Made by a program: the position numbers and the translations under genes. A stretch of 64,000 nucleotides of DNA from Asterias rubens. Its lineage: Eukaryota; Echinodermata; Asteroidea; Forcipulatida; Asteriidae. The notes beneath the pieces were generated by a model. It was not told where the DNA came from. It was given only the letters and a program-made list of their open reading frames with translations, and did not search any database. The DNA is taken from the NCBI RefSeq assembly GCF_902459465.1, contig NC_047075.1:12951119-13015118 (forward strand), given 5' to 3'. Numbering within the stretch: the stretch's first letter is position 1; each line of letters starts with the position of its first letter. Shown piece by piece: positions 36,501-46,100 of this stretch.

Positions 36501-37121
36501 ACGAATATTTTCTGAAATTCCTGGCAAGTTGCATAACACAGAATTGTGACGTGCCACCATTTTTGAAACAACTTCCCCATTATGTACAGACATACACTGT
36601 GTATGAAGTGCCCCCAATGATAGACACAACTTCCCCGTTATGTACAGACATACACTGTGTATGAAGTGCCCCCAATGATAGGCACAACTTCCCCATTATG
36701 TACAGACATACACTGTGTATGAAGTGCCCCCAATGATAGGCACAACTTTCCCATTAAGTACAGACATACACTGTGTACGATGTGCCCCCAATGATAGGCA
36801 CAGCTTCCCCATTATGTACAGACATACACTGTGTATGAAGTGCCCCCAATGATAGGCACAGCTTCCCCATTATGTACAGACATACACTGTGTACGATGTG
36901 CCCCAAACGATAGGCACAGCTTCCCCATTATGTACAGACATACACTGTGTATGAAGTGCCCCCAATGATAGACACCACTTCCCCATTAAGTACAGACATT
37001 AATGAAAAACCCGCTCTGACAGACACTTAAAAACACGTCTTCTCTACGTGCTGCCCACAATACATAACCCACTATGTTCAGACAAAAAAATGCACAATGT
37101 AGCTCTCTTCTTAGAATGTCC

Positions 37122-37169
<48 letters not shown>

Positions 37170-37782
37170 GGTTTTTTTTTATTTGTTTTTTTGACAAATG
37201 ACTCCTTCACAGCCTAGTTAGTCTTACCCGCAATTTTTTGTCTATTGTAAACTTTGAAATTATAGTCTCAAATTTCTGTTACAGGTGGTCGGGGAGCTGG
37301 ACGGGAAGGAGGCGGACCAGGTGGCAGAACTGATGTCTCATCAGCCGTCAACCCAACACGCTTATTATGTTGCTTCCCAGGACACCAGGGAGAAGATGAA
37401 GGCTTTCAAACTGCTGTCATCTGTACTATGCAAGGTTGGATGCATTTATCAATTTCTGTCAAAATTAAAAAAGTATGAACAAGAATTTTTGCACTGAATT
37501 TGTGGAAAATGTCATAATAAAGTCACAAATGTTGCACACTGTTTGAATTGTTTGATTGAGAAAACAAACACAGACTTTGCCCCAAAATTTGCATTTGATT
37601 GCTATTCTAAAGAAATTCAGAGAATAAAATATTGTTAATCTGCAATCATTCTGTTCTTGTTCATATGTAATTCGTGCTTTGAAATAATGCTTATAAATGC
37701 CAATTTATCACTTATATTTATCATACTTTTGTGCTTCTCTTATTTTTAGGACAAGGCTGATAAAGAGACAACGTCTGATCAT
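21701..37782 (+). CDS. tyrosine-recombinase-like (Crypton-type) gene A; partial, with a nested gene in its large intron
   Basis: Exons: 21701-21782, 22431-22599, 23042-23158, 24121-24275, 37285-37434, 37750-37782, all with GT-AG borders. They spell the catalytic half of a tyrosine recombinase: GQAPRAG (first Arg, exon 2), HKTAS then GPATVIL (exon 3), NIMRKTAATK (second Arg, exon 4), and MSHQPSTQHAYY (His and Tyr nucleophile, exon 5). The phase is 0 on both sides of the 24275-37285 junction and the protein reads on as the family expects, so I place all in one gene. Exon 3 needs one inserted base (near 23065) to keep frame. The 5' exons are not seen; the Gypsy element sits just upstream. This family occurs in cnidarians and deuterostomes and derives from Crypton-like elements. 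Activity would be DNA strand exchange; domestication or decay cannot be told. Confidence 0.6.
21866..22237 (-). repeat. tRNA-derived SINE (copy 1)
   Basis: On the minus strand the head carries an RNA polymerase III A box (TGGTCGAGCGG, 22227-22217) and B box (GGTTCGAATCC, 22168-22158), about 50 bases apart as in tRNA genes. The body follows, and a TTA-repeat tail appears as (AAT)n at 21867-21890 on the plus strand. It lies in an intron of gene A. Confidence 0.85.
23430..23700 (-). repeat. tRNA-derived SINE (copy 2, related head, different body)
   Basis: Minus-strand A box TGGCCGATGGT (23687-23677) and B box GGTTCGAGTCC (23629-23619) are followed by GTCGTGACTGATGTGTCCTT, like copy 1. The body then has GGGACGTAAAGTTGTTGGTCC and GCACTTATCAAAAAG, matching the plus-strand tail piece at 27196-27385. 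It lies in an intron of gene A. Confidence 0.8.
24531..24582 (+). repeat. (TGTC)n microsatellite
   Basis: About 13 perfect tetranucleotide units, preceded by (GCCT)n and (GTTT)n variants at 24491-24530. It is in the large intron of gene A. A second (TGTC)n run lies at 37122-37170. Confidence 0.95.
24846..24964 (+). promoter_or_regulatory. candidate promoter and 5' UTR exon of gene B
   Basis: A perfect CRE/ATF palindrome TGACGTCA (24846-24853) is followed by a TATA-like TATTTATA at about 24892-24899 and a putative leader ending in the strong donor TTAG|GTGAGT (GT 24965-24966). The next acceptor in phase with the coding start is at 26098. GC content peaks locally (24780-24900). This gives gene B its own start inside the intron of gene A. 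Based on motif matches only. Confidence 0.5.
26100..33572 (+). CDS. tyrosine-recombinase-like (Crypton-type) gene B with a 20-copy 19-aa repeat region
   Basis: Coding exons: 26100-26169 (ATG; MKASLRNLRKFGQ..., phase 1), 27717-30501, 30758-30873, 31166-31292, 31927-32045, 32443-32493, 33329 to a stop at 33399, or to 33572 with a frameshift. Joining 26169 to 27717 restores GAT and gives continuous coding. The N-terminus holds 20 repeats of DLHQQEGSADCRSGMVATA type. Then come an acidic Ser-rich stretch (about 28940-29260), a C2H2-like finger (CVFC...H...H, about 29390), a C2HC finger (CPKC...H...C, about 29670) and a recombinase core with NRRTCGEVQAIR (first Arg) and SSNMRKYMAIMTQ (second Arg). 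The exon expected to carry the His-Tyr motif (LGH...HKxxYR in relatives) is not found between 32046 and 32442, and the next exon's phase (needs one carried base) supports a lost exon. One extra A near 30785 breaks exon 4. Probably a decayed or truncated recombinase. Confidence 0.65.
26321..26710 (+). repeat. two tandem ~196-bp intronic repeats plus a distant partial copy
   Basis: TAATAATTTTGGGTTGCATA starts at 26321 and 26517, and both are followed by TAACATAAAA(A/G)CATCAATACTTAG and AGACCCTAAGGTTTATGGGA. A third, more diverged piece is at about 27003-27120. All are non-coding in the intron of gene B before its main exon. Confidence 0.8.
27196..27385 (+). repeat. SINE 3' body fragment
   Basis: CTTCCTTCGGATGGGACGTA through ATAAGGTGCTACATAAATGG matches the body seen in SINE copy 2 in opposite orientation. 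The tRNA-like head is absent, so it is 5' truncated. Confidence 0.6.
27754..28893 (+). repeat. 57-bp minisatellite, 20 copies, in-frame in gene B
   Basis: Units begin TCTCCATCAACAGGAAGGGT and repeat every 57 bp, exactly 19 codons. Copies differ by few bases, with R/Q, S/R, A/T and C/Y variants in the protein; adjacent copies share variants, as expected from unequal crossing-over. All three plus-strand frames stay open for hundreds of bases. The frame that joins to the recombinase core gives a Cys-containing, weakly charged repeat with no known fold that I recognise. Confidence 0.95.
32830..33110 (+). repeat. tRNA-derived SINE (copy 3, degraded)
   Basis: Plus-strand remnants of the A box (TGGAGCGATCTGG region near 32840) and B box (GGTTTGACTCC, 32897-32907; one change from consensus) are followed by TCCTTGAGCAAGGCACTTTA and CTCTCCACCCAGAAGTA, as in SINE copy 1. 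It lies in an intron of gene B. Confidence 0.7.
33660..34400. repeat. degenerate array of palindromic GATGTCGTCATCC motifs with a ~248-bp duplication
   Basis: The segment TGTTGATGACT...GAGCTCTGGAAGTGTCATC at about 33660-33745 recurs at about 33907-33990. Throughout the region variants of GATGACGACATCC, or its reverse complement GATGTCGTCATCC, appear at least ten times in both orientations, each near ATAATTTATC-type words. No coding potential is seen. Probably a decayed fold-back element. Confidence 0.6.
34455..34530. repeat. G-tract/C-tract inverted repeat
   Basis: GTAGGGGTGGGGGGGGGGGG and, 30 bases later, CCTACCCCCCCCCCCCCCAC can pair as a GC hairpin; the G run could also form a quadruplex. 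A third C run lies near 34588. Such tracts are error-prone in assemblies. Confidence 0.7.
34685..35096 (+). CDS. putative small single-pass membrane protein (78 aa), GC-AG intron
   Basis: An ATG at 34685 opens a 75-codon frame (MSDVEQPCIEMHEMH...) with a clear hydrophobic helix (AVFIIGWLLILSILLLA, about residues 55-71) and basic residues before it. The exon can end at 34909 with the consensus GC donor AAG|GCAAGT. The acceptor TTATTTCTAG ends at 35084 and adds VHV then a stop at 35096. Read without splicing it would end at 34942. It lies between genes B and the last exons of A. No family is recognised; coding status is uncertain. Confidence 0.35.
35460..35818. repeat. 87-bp tandem repeat, four copies
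   Basis: AGAGTATTGTGCTCTGGGGC starts at 35501, 35588, 35675 and 35762. Copies are almost identical. Because 87 is divisible by three, both strands stay open and create long spurious reading frames; I do not call a protein here. Confidence 0.95.
36571..37000. repeat. 58-bp tandem repeat, about 7.3 copies
   Basis: Units of CTTCCCCATTATGTACAGAC... ending in CCCAATGATAGGCACA repeat every 58 bp from about 36571. Two units share the variant TGTGTACGATGTGCC, which shows higher-order copying. It is in the gene A intron just upstream of its Tyr-bearing exon. Confidence 0.95.
37122..37170 (+). repeat. (TGTC)n microsatellite
   Basis: About 12 perfect units, 115 bp before the gene A exon that carries the Tyr nucleophile, followed by a poly-T run. 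Confidence 0.95.
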
Positions 37783-38299
37783 GTAAGTGCGATGTATTGT
37801 TAATTCAGTGGCTGTTTTAGAAATTAGGTGTTTGAATAGCCCCTTCTTACAAAATGAAAGAACATTTAGTGTATGATCAGTTTGCTTGTAAATGGATGCC
37901 AAATTATCATTTGTTCCTGCTGGCAAAGACGAAGGAGCATGAAGTATTTGCCTTGGCATTCTGTTTTGACTTATTCTGACTTATGGTAGGGAGTCCGGTG
38001 AAATCGCTATGTTGTAATTCCTATCTGGAATAACACGTTTAGTGCGTGAAAATAACTTCCGTTTACAACTATTTCCAAACTTCCAATAACGTTTTGAGAT
38101 AATATAATCAAAGATAAAAGACGGATCTTTTAAACATCGTAATTTTTACTTACGACGAAAGACGTTATAATGCAATAAAAATGTGTCAAACCTGGAGCAC
38201 TTTTGGAGAGTCCGATCATCTGTCTGAACTGTGCGCTGCCATTTTGGAAAATTTTGGTTCGCGGTAGTGTGACGTTATTTACGGCATATCTCTGTAACC

Positions 38300-39341
38300 C
38301 TTGACCTCTTGCAATCACACGGTAGATGACCGTGTAGTAAACAAGTCAAGCTTTCGGATCATACCATGTGCGTGGTTGTAGAGCAAAGTTTTAGTGTTTT
38401 AGCTACCACGACTCTCTGACAAGACAACATTTCAGGTAATTTTCACTTATTTTTTGCGTAAAAAAGCTTCCAAATTGTTTATAAGGAGTCGATTACACCC
38501 ATATGAAACCAATATTTTATGAAAATATGGACTGTGAGGAACATTTTGGACGAAATTATTACCCAATAATTTATAGCACATAGAAGCACAACAAGGAATT
38601 TCACACGGCCCTTTCTCCCCAAGACACCTAGTGTTGGCAGTAGTTTTCGTTGTAAAGTTATGTAATACTAATATATCTTTTACTGTGACACACTTGTTTT
38701 AAACGAATCATGTACAGTACATATCCTATTATTATTAGTGTATGAATGTTTAAATAATCTTGGACATTTTTGTTTTCACAATTTAGGCCTATATGCCAAT
38801 TGCTATATAAATTAGCAATTAAACACAATTAAATTAAAAGGGGAAAAATACTGATGACACACTAGTATAGTACTAGTGAGGCTGATGTAGGCCTGTTGGA
38901 TTAATTTATTCTCTTCCTTTCCATCGTCATCATCATTGTTCTGGGACCATGTCATTAAAACATGTTTAATTCGTTATTATTGAACTAGAACTATGTAGTT
39001 CAGTAATAATATGAATACTTGTTAATGTTAGTATTATTATCAAATTCCGATATCCACAGCGCAGAGTATGTCTAGTTCTAGCGATGCAGAAGAAGATTTC
39101 CGTTGGCAGGAGTACCAACTGGAAAACAGAGGGTGGTATAATGTAAGCAAAACCTTTGACAGTGATATGGAACTGTTTCCATCACTCACAAATTTCATTG
39201 ACCATGTTGATTTGTTATTTTTGTTTTAAAATATAATCGTTGTTTTTTTTTATCACTGCAATGAATTACTTTCATCCTTCATTTTACTTAATTCAGGTAT
39301 ATACCTCTGAGCGTGCAGAAGTTGATTGGTCGACAGAATAA
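38300..39341 (+). CDS. micro-ORF gene candidate (39 aa) with 5' UTR exon
   Basis: A putative leader ends with donor TTTCAG|GTAATT (GT 38437-38438). An acceptor at 39058-39059 (TATCCACAG) is followed by ATG 39068 and MSSSSDAEEDFRWQEYQLENR..., donor AAT|GTAAGC after 39142. An acceptor ending 39296 (TTAATTCAG) opens an exon that adds 14 codons and stops at 39341. Phases agree. The protein is acidic and aromatic with no known domain. It may instead be the start of a longer gene whose further exons were lost or replaced by the repeat that follows. Confidence 0.3.
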
Positions 39342-39344
39342 TCT

Positions 39345-39690
39345 ACCCTCGTCGATTGAAAACAGGAATATAACCTGTTTTTATCGTAGTTAAAACAGAT
39401 TTTTTTAAAACATATTTTTTTCCTAGTGAATTGGAACGACATAAAACAGAAATAAAACAGGATTTAAACAGATTCACTAAAACAGTCTTCAAGCAGGATC
39501 CTGTTTTTAAAAAACAGGCTCCTGTTTTGTTAGTCGGGGAGAAGTGAGCTGTTTTAAAAAAAGCCAAAGTCCTGTTTTACAAAAACAGTTCTGGAAGAGC
39601 TGTTTTTAAAAAACAGCCAAATAGCATTTTTAAAAAACAACCAAATAGTGTTTTTTTAAAACAGCCAAATATCTGTTTTTATAAAGCGCA
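39345..39690. repeat. cluster of inverted AAAACAG/CTGTTTT motifs
   Basis: Some 20 copies of CTGTTTT or AAAACAG-like words in both orientations fill about 340 bp (for example CCTGTTTTTAAAAAACAGG near 39500). The stretch can form many alternative hairpins. It is non-coding and follows directly on the micro-ORF. Confidence 0.75.
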
Positions 39691-39699
39691 GCAAAAATC

Positions 39700-40325
39700 C
39701 TCATCATTGGTTAACATATGTAGATCGAAGCTGGGTTTTTTATTGCGATTGCGACCTTCTTTGGACCTTGATCCTTTGGTGAAGAGAAATGATAATTTTC
39801 CTTCTTTAGCATTGCCAAGGGGAACTACATGTATTTGGCCTAAATATAATTGAAAAGTGCACTGAAATATCATCAAAAACAATTTACTACTCGATTTTCA
39901 ATTTCTCTCAAAGTATGGTAACTGCATGGCTACATTTATTTGTACTTTTAATTCAAACTTGGCAAATATTACTTGGAATCAACCTAATAACCTAACTGTA
40001 AACATAAAAAATGAGGAAGCCCTGATAAGGCAAATACTATATACATGTAGCAGTCAAATATATCAATATTTTAGAAAATGCAGTTTAGTGAGATTTCTTC
40101 CCCGAGAATGAAATGTTAAGGTACTGTCACAGATTACAGATTGAGCTCAAACAATTTTTACAGGTTGTGTTTTCCCATGTATGTTTTGTATCACACAAAG
40201 TAAGAACTTTGCAGTATCAGCTTTACCAAACCTCTATTTTACCTTTAAGTGTGGGCTTGAACAGTTTCGCATACGTTCCAAGTGAGGACTCAGGAGAAAG
40301 TTTTAAGTGTTGTTCACAAAATCAA
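39700..40325. other. non-coding AT-rich stretch
   Basis: No gene, repeat or RNA recognised. Open frames here are short and lack protein-like composition. Confidence 0.4.
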
Positions 40326-40755
40326 AGGAATATATTTAATTTTTTTGGAACAAAAGTATAGATTATCATTTTCAACAAAAATAATAATAACACAAAAGGG
40401 TAGTGTTTTGCTGGGAGGCCTGTATTTCAAATTATAAAAAATACATTGCAGTGAAAGTATAAAGATGCAGGGTGGAGTTACTTTTTGAGTGCGCGGAATC
40501 TAAGGCCACTGACCTTTGTCCTTATAGCCTGCTTTATTTGAACTGCCGTTGTTGTCGTCTCTGACGTGTTCTTCAGAGTGAAATGTGTTAAAAGCATTTT
40601 TTAAAAAACATGTCATATATATATATTAGAACATCACTACTTACAGCCTCGTCTCCAAGCAGCGGTGTAGCCAGAATTTTTTCAGTAGGGGCACAGAGGG
40701 GATTGGCTTTCAGGGGGTGGGGGGAGGCAGCAGGGGAAAATCATGTCAATATTAG
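40326..40755. repeat. 430-bp direct duplication, copy 1
   Basis: The 430-bp block AGGAATATATTTAATTTTTT... to ...CATGTCAATATTAG is repeated almost perfectly at 41241-41670, 915 bp downstream; the only difference noticed is the phase of a T/A run in GCATTTTTTAAAAAACATG. It includes the left part of a hAT-type MITE, so the duplication happened after that insertion. Confidence 0.95.
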
Positions 40756-40828
40756 CTCTTTTGGGAGGGCACCTGGAAGGCACTTGAAATTTCTGGGGCC
40801 CCCAGGCCCCACCTTGGCTACGCTACTG
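40660..40828. repeat. hAT-type MITE, CAG...CTG ends
   Basis: The left end CAGCGGTGTAGCCA and the right end TGGCTACGCTACTG are inverted copies. Flanks TCTCCAAG (40652-40659) and TCTCCAAT (40829-40836) form an 8-bp target duplication with one mismatch, as expected for hAT. 169 bp, non-coding. Confidence 0.8.
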
Positions 40829-41240
40829 TCTCCAATACTGCGTTCATCTTCACAACTTTAAGGGTACATAAATAAATAGAATATATGGAACCGTTTTTAA
40901 CATGATATTTCACTCATACAGTTGAAATCTTTTGGTTTCCTTAACATAAATATTATACTTCAAATCAGTTTTTTTATTAGTTTTTTTTTCTTCTAATGAT
41001 TATATTGTTCTCTCATCTTGTTTTGACATGTTATTAATATCTCCAAGGTTAATTCAACATTTTATACACAAAATTCCCCCTCCATTCTGTAAATTTTACG
41101 AACAATTTATAAGTTTCAAAAAGTTTGTTTTCCTCTACATGTATTTTTGGTTTTAGTTTTTCTTTTTTTCTTAAGAGGTGTAGCTTATGAAATAGCGAAA
41201 GTAAAATTATACTTTATACTTTATAGTCGGCATCTGATTG

Positions 41241-41670
41241 AGGAATATATTTAATTTTTTTGGAACAAAAGTATAGATTATCATTTTCAACAAAAATAAT
41301 AATAACACAAAAGGGTAGTGTTTTGCTGGGAGGCCTGTATTTCAAATTATAAAAAATACATTGCAGTGAAAGTATAAAGATGCAGGGTGGAGTTACTTTT
41401 TGAGTGCGCGGAATCTAAGGCCACTGACCTTTGTCCTTATAGCCTGCTTTATTTGAACTGCCGTTGTTGTCGTCTCTGACGTGTTCTTCAGAGTGAAATG
41501 TGTTAAAAGCATTTTTAAAAAAACATGTCATATATATATATTAGAACATCACTACTTACAGCCTCGTCTCCAAGCAGCGGTGTAGCCAGAATTTTTTCAG
41601 TAGGGGCACAGAGGGGATTGGCTTTCAGGGGGTGGGGGGAGGCAGCAGGGGAAAATCATGTCAATATTAG
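41241..41670. repeat. 430-bp direct duplication, copy 2
   Basis: Second copy of the block at 40326-40755. It stops inside the MITE, which is therefore truncated here, showing that the duplication is not a transposition of that MITE. Confidence 0.95.
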
Positions 41671-42084
41671 TAGGCAGATCACACTATTTTTCAAAGTTCT
41701 GCCAATGCCTTCAAAGTTTGTCTCATATGATTTAGCTTGATAAAAGAAACAAAGAACTGAAAAGCAAATTGAAATCGGACATTCGATTCTCTTTTTATTC
41801 AAATTTTTGTTTATTGTTTAAAGCACCTGTTTTAACCATTTACGGGCAAAAAGTGGAAAATGCTTTCTTTTCAGTTTTTCCTTTAAGTTTTCATTGTTTT
41901 TTCTCAATTTTAAACCCTGTTAGTGTTTCTTTTCTTATAGTACACAGGTCAAACCTACTTGCAAAAGAGAAATGGAGGTTCTATTACATTGAATTTTTTT
42001 TTTTACGGTCACCAAAAATGGCACATTATCCAAAATTCCATAACGGGAAACCCCAAAATGTTCCAAAAATGACTAAGTCCAGCT

Positions 42085-42480
42085 AATTAAATATGCGTGA
42101 GGCTCTCCTGGGGTAACTAAAGTAGTTACAGCTATGAAACTTGGCACAATTCTTGTTTGTGTATAGACATTTTTTTTAAAGTGTATATTTCAAAGTTTTA
42201 CACGCCATTATGCAAATTAGCCTAATTAATTATTCATTTTGTACGCAAAATTACCTAATTAAATATGCGTGAGACTCTCCTGGGATAACTAAAGCAGTTA
42301 CAGCTATGAAACTTGGCACAATTCTTGTTTGTGTATAGACATTCATTTTAAAGTGTATATTTCAAAGTTTTACACGCCATTATGCAAATAAGCCTAATTA
42401 ATTATTCATTTTGTACGCAAAATTACCTTATTAAAAATGCACCTACAACCATGAAACTTGGCACAATGAAAGTTTGTTAT
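42085..42480. repeat. 172-bp tandem repeat, about 2.3 copies
   Basis: AATTAAATATGCGTGAGGCT begins at 42085 and, with one change, at 42257; a third partial copy near 42427 shares CATGAAACTTGGCACAAT. It is AT-rich and non-coding. Confidence 0.9.
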
Positions 42481-43157
42481 TTTACAGTACATTGTAGTTA
42501 TTTACATGGTTTCATACATCATTCTGAGAATTCCACACAACTGCAAACCAGACCATTATACTGGTGCATCTCATACAGAGAATGAGAAACGTCAACAATT
42601 TGCAAATAATTATGTCAATTAGCTTCTTATATGGTTTTGCAGTAGCACCACGTGTTTATGTGTCTAATAATAAATTTTATGAGATGTGATGGTTCTAAAA
42701 TGAGAGGTTGGTGTTACAACTCGAGCTGATCGTCTTTCTCCTGAAGACAATCAGAGCATATTGATCAAAATGTTGAGTTGCAAACACCAAGGGTTCTTTT
42801 CAGATCCACCACAACTGCAAACCAGATCAACAAAAATATATCTGTCCTTTTCATGACATTAGATTTATAGTGAGATCATATTACCTAAAGTTCATGTACA
42901 TTTTATACCATTATGTACAACCTCCATATCAAGAAAGTATGTAGATACATAATTTCTTTTCTGAGTTATATAGTGTTCACAACTGACTAATGATTGTGAA
43001 ATTTTTAAAGAAGAAAAATAAATAAAAAATTGTAAACATGGAGTAAAGTGTACACTATGTTACTTTAAATGCATCATGATCACCTTTTACACTGTTGTGT
43101 GTGAACTACATGTGCCTTACAGGGAGCTGTTGTGTTATAAGATGATTTACATTAAAT

Positions 43158-46100
43158 CTAGTGTGCCCTCATCCCATTCCTTTTCCAGTGGATAACATAG
43201 CATTTCCTGATATGGAGGGTCGTACATAATGGTATAAAATGTATGCACCCCACGTATTTTCTATCACCCGGTTCGACCAATTCATCAATGTCTTCTTCTG
43301 TTGCTTTCCTTAGGACAATGGCCTTATACTCGACTAAATCTCCCCCTTTAGACTCTAGGAACATATGGCGTATTCTTTTTTGGATTATCCGATCCCCTGG
43401 AAATGGACCTTTACGTCTCTTTTTGGTGGGAGACAACTTGGATAGAAGTTTCTTTTTCAGTTCACTTTTCTGCTGCTCTTTGTCTATGTGTTCATGTGAT
43501 GAAGAACTCTGTGAGGTGCCTGCGTCTTCATCTGGGATATCTTGTGTTATTATCTGTTTAATAATATTTCTCAAGTTACTTTCCAGCTGATCTACACTTA
43601 GTTTCTTTCCTTTGTTGGTGAGATAGAAGAGGTCTTTTTGAACTCCTCCTTTGCTGGCACTCTTCCAATGCTTTATTTGGGTTGTCAAGGCTTGTTCAAG
43701 ATCCTTTCCCTTATGTTTGTCTTTCAAATGGTCTACATCTTTTGGGGAGTTGCACAGGATGCCGCAGACCTTCAAAGCATTTCCAGTGTTTTCAACTGCT
43801 TGTTTCGTAAGGAAGCGCTGTCTGGCTTCCTTTTTTTCTTGATTCATTTTCAATTTATCAGCAACAGTTTTTTTTTATTGCAGCACTCTTGCGCTGATAT
43901 AATTTCAAAAATGAGCTTCGATGCTTGCGCGCATCACCTAGGAATTTATTTCTTGTGTCCTCATCCATATCATCTAGGTATTCTCTCGTCTTATTCAAGC
44001 TCCAGAGGAGAATGCCTTCAAAGGCCACTGTATTGGCATTAGGCATCTTACGCCTAAGATAATCGAGACCTGCAAACATACGCTCAGGAGCAAGATTGTC
44101 CTTAGGGCAGGTAAATGTTTCTTCTCTGAGATCAGTAGCGTTGTAAAACCTTCCCCCTGGAAGATGATCAGCGACCTGACGACTGATGCACACATGAAGA
44201 TTGTGCATTATCACAGAGAGTGCTTGCTTGGTCAGGTTTTCAATGTTACCTGTTGTTCGTTCATATAGGGACGTGTGGATTTCATTCTTTACAGGTGGGA
44301 ATTCTGGAAACAGGATAGTACTGTCATTGACGAGTGGGGAGGGGTCTATCATCCACTCTTGGACTTTCTGGTGCAGCCTGGTATAGAATTTGTCCGTGTC
44401 GAGTACATGGAGATTACTTTCAACCATCTGCATTAGTGGAGTCGTTATATGCTGGGATATAATCCCCATTGCTCTCATCCCTGCCAGTATTATTTCATCC
44501 TGCAGGTCTAGTTTGAGACATTTAATAAACATGTTTTCCTCGCGCTTGGAGTCGAGAGATGAGCACAGCGTGTTGAATGTTCTCTATGGTGGAACACCGC
44601 AGCAGAATTCTGGAATGGGATGTTGAAACGATTCCCTCGGTATGATTGAAGATGTGATTTGCATTGATGATGTGTTTTCAATACAGATTTGAAATCTTCA
44701 ACCATGCCGGATTGTTCATCACATTCTGGTCCTAATAAATTACAGAATGAACGGACAGTAAGTAATGTTGCACTCTCCTTTCCCCTACTCCACAGCATTT
44801 TGTTTTCCCTCCCCAGTTTTCCATCATCTGCCTCGATACGTTCCCACTCGTACAGTGCAGAGGCAGCATACTCTTGAAGATTAAGAACTAAGTGCTTTCC
44901 GCAGAAAAGATCATTGATGGTGCTAAGTTGATGTTTGACATCATCATCAATCTCTTCCCAATTGTCAGTCACCTGTGGTAGTGCAGCAGCTCTCCATTTT
45001 TCTAGTTTTGTGATGTAAGCCTTATTTACGATGCATCGGTCAGTCATTGTGTTCTTATTTTGGCTAAAAGTTTAAGGGTTTGCTTTGGGTCGTCCTTTAT
45101 GTTCAGCATGATCAACTCATCCAGTGTGTCCTTCGTTTCTTCAAGTAAGCTCTCTGCGCTTTCAGTGTGGATGTCATGAAGGCTCATGCCAACAGTCCCC
45201 GCATCTGTGGAAGCTAAAAAAGTTGTATATCCCTTCCTCTTCTTGGTGGTGCCATCAACTTGAAGTGTTACGGAATGTTCTGAGGATTCAATTTTAGCTC
45301 GTGCTGCTTCTTTGCTGAGCATAGCTTGTTCTATGCATAGATAGCGTATGAGAGTTGGCTTTGGTAATCTTCCGACTTTCATCTTGGCTACATCTTAAGA
45401 ACTATCCTTATTATGTCGGACACATTTCTGCTACTAACTCCTCGGGCAATAAGTTCAAAACATGTTAGCCTGATGTCATTGATGTATTTGCCATTTTCAT
45501 AGCTCTGGATCTCACGATCATTTACTATATCATCAAGTTGACACTTTAAGTCCTCATTTTCAGTCTCCAATTCTTTCACCTGTTTATTAAGGTTTGCTTT
45601 GCTTTGTCACTTTCATCACGATTAGTCTTGAAATATCTTCTGGAATCACCTTTGTTCTTCTTTGACTTTTGCAACATTTTCACTCTTTCCTCTAGCTTTT
45701 CTATTTTCTTGTTAAGTCTTTGATTGGTCTTTTTCACTTCTTCCAAATCTTGCTTTCTTCTTTGTAAGCGTCGTACCACATTCTTATTTTGCAAACTGCC
45801 AAGCTCTATTTTCAGAGAATGATTTATTGCTTTCGCATCTTCCAATGCTTTTGATACTCTGCTTAACACTTTTTGAGTTTTCTGATTGTCTTCAACCTCC
45901 TCCTGCCAAAGGTCTGTCAAATATTCCATACAGTTACCCATATGGTCAAGAGTGTTTTCTGAAATCAAGTCTGCATAAAATTCCAGATCTGAGTCGTCAT
46001 CTTCATCTTCATCGTTATCTTGGCTGTCAATACTTTGTGCTGGAGGTCTTGGGGTTGGAACTCTGTAAGATGTTTCCAGAAAATCCTTAAGTGGGTCATG

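Noticed and set aside
36571-37000. CRISPR-like array (58-bp repeats)
   Set aside because: Units are contiguous tandem repeats without spacers, in animal DNA; it is a minisatellite.
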